Shown here one piece after another: positions 1 through 7,923 of a DNA stretch of 64,000 nucleotides. The stretch covers positions 2,477,501 to 2,541,500 of the forward strand of contig NZ_CP016294.1 of the NCBI RefSeq assembly GCF_001704155.1, read 5' to 3'. The number at the start of each line of letters is the position of its first letter. Position 1 is the stretch's first letter. Below the pieces are notes generated by a model. That model ran no database searches and was not told the DNA's origin. It was given only the letters and a program-made list of their open reading frames with translations. The translations under genes and the position numbers were made by a program. The DNA is from Stenotrophomonas rhizophila (GTDB lineage Bacteria; Pseudomonadota; Gammaproteobacteria; Xanthomonadales; Xanthomonadaceae).

Positions 1-1
1 G

Positions 2-214
2 TACTGGGACCACCCGTTCTGGGATGCCGCCGCCGTCACCGCCGGAGTGGCGCTGACCGCTGCTGCGATAGGCTCGGTGGTGTATTCGCTGCCGGTCGAC
101 TGCAGCACCGTGGTCGTGGACGGCATCGGCTACCAGCAGTGCAGCAATGGCTGGTACCAGCCGCGCTACGTGGGCACCACGGTGCAGTACATCGTCGTGG
201 ACGCGCCGCGATGA
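2..214 (+). CDS. C-terminal part of a small secreted protein (5' end outside window)
   Basis: This is the last 70 codons of a gene that begins before the window. The reading frame is open from base 2 and ends with TGA at 212-214. The tail contains the pattern AAAVTAGVALTAAAIGS, then DGIGYQQC, then GWYQPRYVGTTVQYIVV. The same pattern, in the same order, forms the C-terminus of the protein at 24738-25256, so the two are paralogues. In that full-length copy there is a signal peptide and an Asn/Asp/Arg-rich middle, which suggests a periplasmic or surface-exposed protein here too. The stop codon overlaps the ATG of the next gene (ATGA at 211-214), so the two are translationally coupled. Molecular function is unknown. 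Confidence 0.8.
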   Translation, partial: YWDHPFWDAAAVTAGVALTAAAIGSVVYSLPVDCSTVVVDGIGYQQCSNGWYQPRYVGTTVQYIVVDAPR

Positions 215-1026
215 ACTGCCGTATCGCCAGGGCCGTCACCGTGATCGGTGGCGTGCTGGCATGCGCCGGTGCGGGCGCGCAGAACGCGCCCGCGGCCTCG
301 TCCACGGATGACATCGCGCGCAAGCTGGCCGATCCCGGTGCGGCGCTCATCTCCGTGCCGTTCCAGTACAACTACCTCGGCTCGGTCGGCCCGGGCGGTG
401 ACTTCCACAACCAGCAGCTCAAGATCCAGCCGGTGATCCCCTTTGTCGGCGAGCACGGCAAGTTCATCCTGAGGCCGATCCTGCCCATCCAGTGGAACCA
501 GTATCCCCAGGACCGCAGCGGCACCGGCGACCTGTTCGTGCAGGGTTACTACATTCCGAAGACCGCGTCTGAAGAACGTGGCACGGAGTTCGGCTTTGGT
601 GCCGCCGCATTGCTCGACACCGCCTCCCACGACAGCCTGGGCAGTGGCAGGTATTCGCTCGGCCCGGCGTTCATCCTGGTGCACAAGACGCGCAACTGGA
701 CGGTTGGCGCGCTGGCCAACCATGTCTGGTCGATTGCCGGCGACAGCGATCGCGACGATGTGAGCAGCACCAGCGTGCAGCCGTTCGTGACCCGCAACCT
801 GCCCGGTGGCTGGTCGGTCGGCATGACCTCCGAGACCAGCTACAACTGGAAGGCCGACAGCGGCAATGCGTGGACGGTGCCGCTGGGTGCCACCGTGTCC
901 AAGGTACTGCACTTGGGGAAAACCCCGATCAGTGTCGGCGCTGGCGGCTTCTACAACCTGGACCGGCCGCAGTATGCCAACCGCTGGAGCGCCCGCTTCA
1001 CCGTGACGCTGGTGTTCCCGGAATAG
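211..1026 (+). CDS. Outer-membrane transporter-like beta-barrel protein
   Basis: A 271-residue protein. The start ATG at 211 overlaps the stop of the preceding gene and gives a good signal peptide (MNCRIARAVTVIGGVLACAG, then AGAQ), so it is preferred over an in-frame start further upstream. After the signal peptide come alternating amphipathic beta strands with Gly/Tyr/Trp turns and a C-terminal strand ending in Phe-Pro-Glu, typical of the barrels annotated as transporter or 'MetA-pathway of phenol degradation' family. The phenol link is only a family label. A similar barrel sits next to the paralogue of the upstream gene at 26113-27096, so the gene pair appears twice in the window. Substrate unknown. 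Confidence 0.7.
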   Translation: MNCRIARAVTVIGGVLACAGAGAQNAPAASSTDDIARKLADPGAALISVPFQYNYLGSVGPGGDFHNQQLKIQPVIPFVGEHGKFILRPILPIQWNQYPQDRSGTGDLFVQGYYIPKTASEERGTEFGFGAAALLDTASHDSLGSGRYSLGPAFILVHKTRNWTVGALANHVWSIAGDSDRDDVSSTSVQPFVTRNLPGGWSVGMTSETSYNWKADSGNAWTVPLGATVSKVLHLGKTPISVGAGGFYNLDRPQYANRWSARFTVTLVFPE

Positions 1027-1055
1027 CCCCCGCGCCACAACCTGCAGGTGCCGAC

Positions 1056-1232
1056 ATGCACGCCCATCCCTGGTTCTGGATCCTCTGCCTGTTCCTCGTG
1101 CCGCTGGTGGCCGCGCTCGTGGTCAGCCTGGCCGTGCGCAAGCGCGGCATCAGCGCCAACGCCGTGCTGGCCTGGTTCGTCCTGGTGTGCTGGATCGGGG
1201 CCCTTGCGGTCATTCTTTCCCAGGTGCTGTAA
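1056..1232 (+). CDS. Small two-helix membrane protein
   Basis: A 58-residue protein starting MHAHPWFW. It is almost entirely hydrophobic, with one segment around residues 6-28 and a second around 38-57, separated by a short basic loop (RKRG), so two transmembrane helices are expected. This layout resembles the PLDc_N / phospholipase-D-nuclease-N-like small membrane proteins, but no diagnostic residue is present. It follows the barrel gene by 29 bases on the same strand and may be the last gene of that operon. Function unknown. Confidence 0.6.
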   Translation: MHAHPWFWILCLFLVPLVAALVVSLAVRKRGISANAVLAWFVLVCWIGALAVILSQVL

Positions 1233-1244
1233 CACCGCGCCCCA

Positions 1245-3509
1245 TCAAAGCGACTGACCCAACTCGATGAACACCACCCGGTCGCCGCCTTCGCGCATGC
1301 CCAGGCCGAAGATCAGCGGCCCGATCCACGAATCGAAGCCCAGGAACAGGCTGCCGTTCCAGATCCCATCGCTGATCGACATGTCCGAACGGCGCTGCCA
1401 GGCATTGCCGTACTCCACCGTGCCACCGACCTGCGCGGACCGGCCCAGCACCTTGCCCAGTTCATAGGTGTAGCCGGCAAATCCCAGCGCATAGTCCTGG
1501 CCGGTCAGCTGGTTGTGCTGGAACCCGGCCAGCCGCCAGCGCCCGCCCAACCGGTAGATGCTCTGTACCGGTGCGGTGCCCGAGGAGGTTACGTGGTAGC
1601 GCAGGCCCAGCTGCACCGCGCTGCGTCCGAACGGAAACGCGCCCACCGCATCCAGGTCGATCTGGCCGAAGCGGGTATCGGCACCGAGGGCCTCACGCGA
1701 CTGGTAGGTCCCCAGGTTGACCAGGAAGCCGTCGCGCGGGAAGTACAGGCTGTCGATGTTGTCGTAGGTGACGCTGGCCGTCAGCCCACCGTCGTCGAAA
1801 TCAGTGCGTGGCATCCGGGGCGAGCCGATGTCCATGCGTGCACTACCGGTGTATCGCTCGATGCCGGCGCGTACCGACAGTACGTTGGACACGTTGCGCA
1901 CCAGGTCCACGCCCGCACCGGTGCGGCTGACCCGGTAGCGCGAGGTCTTGTTGCCCGCCGCATCAAACACGTTGAAGCTGCGTGTTTCGTAACCGCCCAG
2001 CGCTTCGAACGCGTAGCGGTTGCCCACGTCGAAGGGATGGTAGTAGCTCCCGCGTATCGCCGGTTCGCTGCCCACCTGCAGGGTCACCCTCGCCTCGGCG
2101 CCATACGGCGACAGCGGCGCGAACAGCAGGCCGGCGCGCAGGTTGCTTTCGTGGTTGCCATCCAGGTCGTTGCTCAGGGTCCAGCCGGCCTCCAGGTAGA
2201 TCGGGCCGTTGGGCTTCTCGTACGCGGTGATCACCACCCCGACCTGGCCGTCGTCGCGGCGGTCCTGCTCGTAACTGATGCTGGCCAGGGTATCCATGCC
2301 GTACGCACGCAGCACGCCTTCCTGCATGGCCTTGCTGTCCAGCGGCTTGCCGAGTTCCACCGGCAGGTAGGACAACAGCAGTTCATCGGCATAGCCGGTG
2401 TGGTTGCGGACCTCGATATAGGCGATCGGTGCCGGAGCCGACGGCGCGGCGCGCGATTCGCGGGTGGCGTACCAGCGCTGGTAGACCGGCGACGGTTGCG
2501 AGAAGGCACGCAGCGCCGGGGCCGCCTGGTCCGCGGCCTGTTGACCGATCGCCAGCGCTTCGGGCGCCTTGTCGAAATCGCCGGTAGCGACCTTGCCGGT
2601 AAGCTGGGGTGTGATCAACAGATCCTGCGGGCCGAGCGTGTCGAGCTGGCGCTGGGCATTGCGCGTGGTCAGAAATCCACTGAGCTGCCCGATCACGTCC
2701 ACCAGGCTGGCGTCACGGTCGAGCGCGCTGAGCGGCGTGCCCACATCCACCGCGATCACCCGGTCGGCGCCCATCGCCCGTACCACGTCGATGGGCACCT
2801 GGTTGGACACGCCGCCATCAAGCAGCACGCGCCCGTCGATGGTGATGGGCCGGAAGATGCCAGGCAACGACATGCTCGCGCGCATCGCCATCGGCAGGCT
2901 GCCGTGGTCCAGGATCACCGCCTCGCCGGTGTTGAGGTCGGTAGCGATCGCACGGAACGGGATGGACAGGTCGTCGAAATCACCGGTGACCCGGCTGCCG
3001 CCGGTGGCGGTCTCGAACAGCGCGATCAGCCGCTCGCCCTGCGACATGCCGCCAGAGATCTGCACCCGTTTGCCCTGCCCGCCCAGGCCGATCCCGATCG
3101 GTGCCAGCTGCTGGTAGTCGTCGGCCTTGCGCTGCAGCGACCGCTCACGGCGCGGCAGGGTGTCGCTGAACATCGCCATCCACTGCGTATCCAGCACCAC
3201 CTGCTCGATCTGCGCCGGCGTCTTGCCGGAGGCATACAGCGCACCGACCAGCGCGCCGGCGCTGGTGCCGGCAATGCAGTCCACCGGAATATGCAGCGCC
3301 TCGAGCTGGCGCAGGACGCGCACATGGGCGATACCGCGTGCACCGCCACCGCCCAGCGCCACGCCGATGCGCGGCCGCGGGTCCCCGCTGTCGCGGTGAC
3401 CACACTGCGTGCCGTCCAGGGTCGCCACCGGCTCGGCGGCCAGGGCGGCACCCGGTGCCAGCAGGCAGGCCAGCAGCAGGCGCATGCGCGCAGGCGCGGG
3501 AATCGCCAA
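1245..3509 (-). CDS. Patatin-like phospholipase fused to an Omp85 barrel (type Vd autotransporter, PlpD-like)
   Basis: A 754-residue secreted lipase predicted to export itself. After a signal peptide (about residues 1-25) a patatin domain covers roughly 46-240: oxyanion-hole motif GGGGARG near 53-59, nucleophile GTSAG with Ser83, and the partner Asp231 in DGG. A POTRA-like region follows (about 355-430), then a 16-stranded BamA/TamA-type barrel to the C-terminal Leu. This order is that of Pseudomonas aeruginosa PlpD, the type Vd secretion prototype, in which the patatin domain is released as a phospholipase A. The start chosen is a TTG at 3507-3509 with GAGG upstream; an internal ATG at 3485 lacks a ribosome site. 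Convergent with the small gene at 1056-1232. Confidence 0.88.
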   Translation of the reverse strand: MAIPAPARMRLLLACLLAPGAALAAEPVATLDGTQCGHRDSGDPRPRIGVALGGGGARGIAHVRVLRQLEALHIPVDCIAGTSAGALVGALYASGKTPAQIEQVVLDTQWMAMFSDTLPRRERSLQRKADDYQQLAPIGIGLGGQGKRVQISGGMSQGERLIALFETATGGSRVTGDFDDLSIPFRAIATDLNTGEAVILDHGSLPMAMRASMSLPGIFRPITIDGRVLLDGGVSNQVPIDVVRAMGADRVIAVDVGTPLSALDRDASLVDVIGQLSGFLTTRNAQRQLDTLGPQDLLITPQLTGKVATGDFDKAPEALAIGQQAADQAAPALRAFSQPSPVYQRWYATRESRAAPSAPAPIAYIEVRNHTGYADELLLSYLPVELGKPLDSKAMQEGVLRAYGMDTLASISYEQDRRDDGQVGVVITAYEKPNGPIYLEAGWTLSNDLDGNHESNLRAGLLFAPLSPYGAEARVTLQVGSEPAIRGSYYHPFDVGNRYAFEALGGYETRSFNVFDAAGNKTSRYRVSRTGAGVDLVRNVSNVLSVRAGIERYTGSARMDIGSPRMPRTDFDDGGLTASVTYDNIDSLYFPRDGFLVNLGTYQSREALGADTRFGQIDLDAVGAFPFGRSAVQLGLRYHVTSSGTAPVQSIYRLGGRWRLAGFQHNQLTGQDYALGFAGYTYELGKVLGRSAQVGGTVEYGNAWQRRSDMSISDGIWNGSLFLGFDSWIGPLIFGLGMREGGDRVVFIELGQSL

Positions 3510-3604
3510 GGGCCACCTCGAGGAAAGTGCGCGGCGCCGGGCCGGTGGGAGGGATGGACCCCGGTGCGGCGCCGCGCGGTGAAACGTGGTTTACCGGCAG
3601 CGGT

Positions 3605-4156
3605 TCAGCGGGCCGGTGCACTGCCCGGCGGGAAGCCGGCGAACAGCTTGTCCAGGCCCGCTTCCACCGCCGCGTTGGCCCGCTCCGGCGAGCTCGGCAC
3701 CGTGGCGCTGGCCGTGCCGCGCCAGACCGCCTGCTTGCTGCGCGCGTCGAACATGTCCACCACCAGCGTGCCCACGTCATAGGTGCGCACGGTTGTGGTC
3801 GCGCTGCCCATGCCCATGCCACCGCCCCAGCCACCGCCGCGCCAGCCCCAACCGCCCATGTTGCTGCCGGTGTAGAAGGTGTCCAGGGTCTGGCGCTGGC
3901 TGGTCACGATATGCGCGGCCAGCGCGACGTCGCCGTCGCTGGGGGTCTGCCGCCAGCCACGGGCCGCCAGCCGCGAGTCAATGCCGTCCACGATGCGCTG
4001 GGTGATCAGCGGGGAGCCGCCCTGCGGCTTCATCGCCCAGCTGTAGGTCTTGAACGAGGCGAAGTTCGCCCCCGGATCGAAGTCGGTGTGAACGGTTGGC
4101 GTGGTGGCACAGGCCACCAGCGAGGTGGCGAGGACCGCGATCGCAAAGGCTTTCAT
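3605..4156 (-). CDS. DUF4136 family lipoprotein
   Basis: About 184 residues. The N-terminus MKAFAIAVLATSLVAC is a lipoprotein signal with lipobox LVAC, so the mature protein should be lipid-anchored in the envelope. The body has the DUF4136 pattern: an early aspartate/phenylalanine region (DFDPGANFASFKTYSW), then ITQRIVDGIDSRLAARGW and a final block with DMFDARSKQAVWRGTA. A glycine/tryptophan-rich loop (GGWGWRGGGWGGG) lies in the middle. GTG at 4157-4159 directly precedes the ATG at 4154-4156; either could be used with the GGAG upstream. Function of DUF4136 proteins is not established; they are commonly stress-related envelope lipoproteins. Confidence 0.8.
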   Translation of the reverse strand: MKAFAIAVLATSLVACATTPTVHTDFDPGANFASFKTYSWAMKPQGGSPLITQRIVDGIDSRLAARGWRQTPSDGDVALAAHIVTSQRQTLDTFYTGSNMGGWGWRGGGWGGGMGMGSATTTVRTYDVGTLVVDMFDARSKQAVWRGTASATVPSSPERANAAVEAGLDKLFAGFPPGSAPAR

Positions 4157-4266
4157 CACACGACACTCCGGGCAGTGAATTGGCTTCCAGCCTAGCCCGC
4201 GGCCAGCTCATGGTCATCCGCATAACTACGCAGCCCAGCCAGCAAAACTACCGGTTGCCGCACCGG

Positions 4267-4293
4267 CATGGGGCCAAGGGCCAATTGCTGGCC
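4267..4293 (+). promoter_or_regulatory. Putative operator, copy 1 of the CCAAGGGCCAATT motif
   Basis: The 13-mer CCAAGGGCCAATT lies at 4274-4286, preceded by GCATGGGG and followed by GC plus TGGCC. The same core with the same flanking pattern (G, C/T, ATGG before; GGCC after) appears twice more at 15183-15243. It lies 36 bases upstream of the first gene of the efflux/ion operon and points toward it. The core contains TTGGCCC/GGGCCAA, an imperfect dyad as expected for a dimeric regulator. No regulator can be assigned from sequence alone. Confidence 0.55.
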
Positions 4294-4322
4294 GGGTCCG
4301 GCACAGGCGATCTTGACCGCCA

Positions 4323-4742
4323 ATGACCAAGCGAGCGCCAGTGGTTGCGGTGGTCGACGACGAAGACGACGTGCGGCTTGCGCTGCGCCGGTTGCTTCGC
4401 TCGGCCGGGTACGACGTGCTGGCCTACGAATCGGGGTCGGAGTTCCTGCGCCATGCGGCCAGCAGCCTGCCGGACTGCGTGGTGCTGGACCTGCGCATGC
4501 CCGGCCCCAGCGGATTCGAGGTGCAGGCCGCGCTGCGCGCCCAGCAGCTGGCGATCCCGGTGGTGGTGGTGAGCGCCGACGACAGTGCCGCCAGCCGCCA
4601 CCAGGCGCTGGCCGGGGGCGCCGACGCGTACCTGTGCAAACCCGTGGATGGCGATGCGCTGATCAACGCCACGCAGGCGGCGATCGAACGCTGCGCGCGA
4701 AACCCTCCCTCCCCCCCGCGCAGTCGGCCGGAGTCCCCATGA
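4323..4742 (+). CDS. Single-domain response regulator (REC only)
   Basis: A 139-residue receiver domain without an output domain. The acidic pocket (VVDDEDD near residue 10), the phosphoacceptor Asp in VVLDLRMPG, the conserved Ser in VVSADDS and Lys in CKPVDG are all present. It resembles the receiver of FixJ/TodT-type regulators. After the receiver only a short Pro/Ser/Arg-rich tail remains. It heads an operon of envelope and ion-transport genes and overlaps the next gene by ATGA, so it is translated with them. Lacking a DNA-binding domain, it would act by protein contact or by competing for phosphoryl groups. A likely partner kinase is the PAS kinase at 23522-24637, which is an inference. 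Confidence 0.85.
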   Translation: MTKRAPVVAVVDDEDDVRLALRRLLRSAGYDVLAYESGSEFLRHAASSLPDCVVLDLRMPGPSGFEVQAALRAQQLAIPVVVVSADDSAASRHQALAGGADAYLCKPVDGDALINATQAAIERCARNPPSPPRSRPESP

Positions 4743-5284
4743 ACCGTCCCCGCTGTTCCGTCGTTGCTTCCGCCGCCACGTGGCTGGTGCCCGCCCTGCT
4801 GCTCGGCGCAGCTCCCGATGCGCACGCCTCCTTCCTCAGTGGCGAGGCGCTGGATACGGCGGCCAACGTGATTGCCTGGCTGGCCCTGGTGGTGGTGCCG
4901 GTGGTCCTGATCGCAGTGTTCTGGATGGTGCACATCCTGCCCGAGAAGATCGCGCACAAGCGCCACCACCCGCAGCTGGATGCGATCAAGACCCTGTGCC
5001 TGCTGTCACTGCTGTTCGGTGGCCTGTTGTGGCCGTTGGCGTGGCTGTGGGCCTATACCCGCCCGGTACTGCACAAGCTGGCCTATGGCACCGACCAGAT
5101 CGACCACGGACACGGCGACGCCGCACTGGCGCCCCTGCACGATGCCCGGGTGGAGCCGGTCGAACCGGACCTGTCCACCCCGGTGGACGTGTCTGCGTGG
5201 CAGCAGCGGGTAGATGCACTCGAACGGCGCCTGGCGGAGATGGAGCGCCTGCGCCCGGGCTCGCCTACGCGGCCGGAGGGCTGA
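4739..5284 (+). CDS. DUF3302 (YiaW-like) inner-membrane protein
   Basis: A 181-residue protein starting MNRPRCSVV with a cleavable or anchoring N-terminal segment (to about residue 30). Two further hydrophobic segments around 43-65 and 85-110 are separated by the basic loop EKIAHKRHHPQL. The C-terminus is a charged coiled-coil-like tail (QQRVDALERRLAEMERL). This matches the DUF3302 family, whose E. coli member YiaW is encoded beside the HlyD-family protein YiaV; here too the next gene is an HlyD-family protein. Start overlaps the stop of the response regulator. Precise role unknown; probably a partner of the adaptor protein. Confidence 0.75.
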   Translation: MNRPRCSVVASAATWLVPALLLGAAPDAHASFLSGEALDTAANVIAWLALVVVPVVLIAVFWMVHILPEKIAHKRHHPQLDAIKTLCLLSLLFGGLLWPLAWLWAYTRPVLHKLAYGTDQIDHGHGDAALAPLHDARVEPVEPDLSTPVDVSAWQQRVDALERRLAEMERLRPGSPTRPEG

Positions 5285-5287
5285 ACC

Positions 5288-6469
5288 ATGGAAGTCATCC
5301 TGCTGCTCATCTATTCGTTCTTTGTCTGGCTGATCTTCTTCAAGTTCAAGTGGCTGCCGTGGAACTTCGTGTCGCAGGTGGTCGTGGTCTCATTGCCGAT
5401 CTTCGCGATGACCGCGCTGATCCTGGTCCTGAACGTAGTGGCGCCCTCCTCCTCGGACGTGCGTGCGATCAACTACGTGGTGCAGGTGGTGCCGCGCGTC
5501 ACCGGGCGCGTGATCGAGGTGCCGGTGGAAGCCAACCGCCCGGTGCGCAAGGGCGAGGTGCTGTTCCGCATCGACCCGGTGCCCTACCAGCAGCAGCTGG
5601 CGGCGCTGGAAGCGAAGCTGCCTGAACTGTCGGCCAAAGTGGACAGTGCCGATGCCTACCAGCGCGAACTGGGCGAACAGCTGCGCGGCGCGCGCGCCAC
5701 CCGCGAGGCGTTGGCCGTGCGCCTGCAGCTGGCCGAACGCCGCCAACGCCAGACCGGTGAGCTGGCCAGCAGCGGTGCCGGCAGCCGCTTCGACCATGAG
5801 CAGGCACAGACCGAAGCGGCCAGCCTGCGCTTGGACCTGGTATCCACCACCGCGCAGATGGCGCAGGTGCAGCAGAAGCTGTCCGCACAGACCCGCGACG
5901 GCGAACTCTCCGAAGTGGCGCAGGCCCAGGCCGGCATGGTCCAGCTGCAGGCGCAGATCGTGGAAGCACGCTGGCAGCTGGAGCAGACCGTCGTACGCGC
6001 CCCGGCCGATGGCAGCGTGATCAACCTGCAGCTGCGCGAAGGCTCCTACGCCGCCAGCCTGCCGTTGACCCCGGTGATGACCTTCGTCGAGCGCGAGCAG
6101 TGGATCCTGGCGATGTTCTCGCAGAACGAACTGGGCAACGTGGCGCCGGGCAACGAAGCGGAGATCGCGCTGAAGGTCTATCCCAACCGCATCATCAAGT
6201 GCCGGGTGGATTCGGTGGTGTGGGCATCCGGCACGGGCCAGCTGCCGATCAGCGGCATGATTCCGCAGACCGGCACCAGTCCGCTGCCGCCGGGGCGCAT
6301 CGCGGTACGGCTGCGCCCGGACGGGCGCGACCGCGATGTGTTCATCGCCATGGGAGCACAAGGCCAGGGCGCGATCTACACCGAGCACGGCAAGCTGATC
6401 CACATCGTGCGCCGGGTGATCCTGCGCGTGGGCAGCAAGCTGGATTGGCTGGTCCTGAAGCTGCACTGA
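5288..6469 (+). CDS. HlyD/EmrA-family membrane-fusion (adaptor) protein, YiaV-like
   Basis: A 393-residue periplasmic adaptor. Two N-terminal hydrophobic stretches (about 1-20 and 30-52) anchor it. The biotinyl-lipoyl half-motif VTGRVIEVPVEANRPVRKGEVL is near residues 74-95, a long alpha-helical hairpin follows (about 105-225), then the second half-motif (RAPADGSVINLQLREGS) and a beta-barrel domain. It would bridge an inner-membrane partner with the outer-membrane factor encoded directly downstream. The gene lies 3 bases after the DUF3302 gene and 1 base before the NodT gene, so all are one transcript. No MFS, RND or ABC pump is encoded in the operon, which is unusual. Confidence 0.88.
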   Translation: MEVILLLIYSFFVWLIFFKFKWLPWNFVSQVVVVSLPIFAMTALILVLNVVAPSSSDVRAINYVVQVVPRVTGRVIEVPVEANRPVRKGEVLFRIDPVPYQQQLAALEAKLPELSAKVDSADAYQRELGEQLRGARATREALAVRLQLAERRQRQTGELASSGAGSRFDHEQAQTEAASLRLDLVSTTAQMAQVQQKLSAQTRDGELSEVAQAQAGMVQLQAQIVEARWQLEQTVVRAPADGSVINLQLREGSYAASLPLTPVMTFVEREQWILAMFSQNELGNVAPGNEAEIALKVYPNRIIKCRVDSVVWASGTGQLPISGMIPQTGTSPLPPGRIAVRLRPDGRDRDVFIAMGAQGQGAIYTEHGKLIHIVRRVILRVGSKLDWLVLKLH

Positions 6470-6470
6470 C

Positions 6471-7919
6471 ATGACCGCACCGCGCCGCCGCTGTGATGCC
6501 CTGCCCCGCCCGCTGCTGCTGGCGCTGGCCCTGGTGCTGGCCGGATGTGCCACCGCGCCGGAGCCGGGCAGCGAGCAGATCCGCGCCGACGCGCTGGGCA
6601 CGGTGGCCATTCCACCGAACTGGTCGGCGCAGGCCAGCCAGGCCCAGGTCGACCGCGGCTGGCTCGACGCGTTTGCCGACCCGCAGTTGACCGCCCTGGT
6701 GCACGAAGCGCTGGCCCGTAATCCGGACCTGCTGATTGCCGCGGCGCGGGTCGAACAGGCCAACGCCCAGGTCGACATCGCCCAGGCCCAGCTGCGCCCC
6801 GCCATTGGCTTGATCGGCCGCGGCGGCTCCAAGCCGATCGCCGACCTGGTGCCGCTGCTGAGCGGGTTGATGCTGCGCCTGAGCTGGGAGATCGATCTGT
6901 GGGGGCGCCTGCGTTACGCACGCAATGCCGCCATTGCCGCCAGTGATGCGCAGAACGCCGACTACCGGTATGCCCAGCAATCGCTGGCGGCCAGCGTCGC
7001 ACGTGCATGGTTCACGGTGACCGAAGCACGTCTGCAGTACGACATCGCCGGGCAGATGGCCGGCAGCGGCGAGCAGCTGGTCGGCCTGGCCGAACAGCGC
7101 GAACGGGTGGGTGCAGGCAGTTCCAATGAAACCCTGGCCGCGCGCGCCAGCGCCGCCAGCTACCTGGATGCCCGCCAGCAGGCCGACCTGGCCACCCACA
7201 GCGCCAGCCGCGCGCTGGAGATCCTGCTGGGCCGCTACCCTGGCGCGACGCTGGCCGCGCCGGCCGCGCTCACCGCGCTGCCCGGCGAAGTGCCGGCCGG
7301 CATGCCCATCGATGTGCTCAACCGGCGCCCGGACCTGCATGCCGCCGAACGCCGGGTGGCGGCCGCCTTCGACCGGGTTGGCGAGGCGCGCGCGGCGATG
7401 CTGCCCACGCTGTCGCTGTCGGCCGGCTACGGCCGGCTCAGCAACGCGGCCGTGCGCACCCGGGACGACCTGGAACAGACCACCTCGAGCGTTTCGGCCA
7501 CCGGCATCATGCCGCTCTATACGGGCGGTGCGCTCAGCGGCCAGGTGCAGCTGCGTTCGGCCGAACAGAAGCAGGCGGTGGCCGACTACGCGCGGCGTGC
7601 GTTGTTGGCGCTGGGCGAGGTGGAAGACGCACTGACCGCCGAACGCGTGCTGGCCGAGCGCGAACAGCTGCTCGGGCAGGTGCTGGCCAACAACGAACAG
7701 GTGGTGCGGCAGGTGCGCGATTCCGAACGCATTGGCCGGGCCGATCACCGCGCGGTGGCCACCCAGGAAATGCAGGCGCTGGCCGCACGTTCGGCGCTGC
7801 TGGGCGTGCGCCGCGAACGGCTGAGCCGGCGCGTGGACCTGTACCTGGCCCTGGGCGGCGACTACGCCACGGCAGACCCCGCGGCGCCTGCCAGCCCGCC
7901 CTCCCCCTCCCCGGAGTAA
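6471..7919 (+). CDS. NodT-type outer-membrane factor lipoprotein (TolC family efflux channel)
   Basis: A 482-residue outer-membrane efflux channel. The signal peptide ends in the lipobox LAGC (residues about 22-25), as in OprM/NodT-type lipoproteins. Two internally repeated outer_membrane_efflux regions follow, with the diagnostic RRPDLHAAERRVAAAFDRVGEARAA segment in the second half. It would form the trimeric exit duct for the upstream HlyD adaptor. The gene starts 1 base after the adaptor stop. The C-terminus is Pro/Ser-rich and ends 4 bases before the next gene. Confidence 0.9.
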   Translation: MTAPRRRCDALPRPLLLALALVLAGCATAPEPGSEQIRADALGTVAIPPNWSAQASQAQVDRGWLDAFADPQLTALVHEALARNPDLLIAAARVEQANAQVDIAQAQLRPAIGLIGRGGSKPIADLVPLLSGLMLRLSWEIDLWGRLRYARNAAIAASDAQNADYRYAQQSLAASVARAWFTVTEARLQYDIAGQMAGSGEQLVGLAEQRERVGAGSSNETLAARASAASYLDARQQADLATHSASRALEILLGRYPGATLAAPAALTALPGEVPAGMPIDVLNRRPDLHAAERRVAAAFDRVGEARAAMLPTLSLSAGYGRLSNAAVRTRDDLEQTTSSVSATGIMPLYTGGALSGQVQLRSAEQKQAVADYARRALLALGEVEDALTAERVLAEREQLLGQVLANNEQVVRQVRDSERIGRADHRAVATQEMQALAARSALLGVRRERLSRRVDLYLALGGDYATADPAAPASPPSPSPE

Positions 7920-7923
7920 GTGC

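Noticed and set aside
3484-3500. Further copy of the CCAAGGGCCAATT operator (GCCAAGGGCCACC)
   Set aside because: Only the centre matches, the flanks do not, and it overlaps the patatin start codon; likely chance.
1515-3782. Plus-strand open frame of about 755 codons opposite the patatin-Omp85 gene
   Set aside because: No recognisable domain, no ribosome site, antisense to a well-supported protein.
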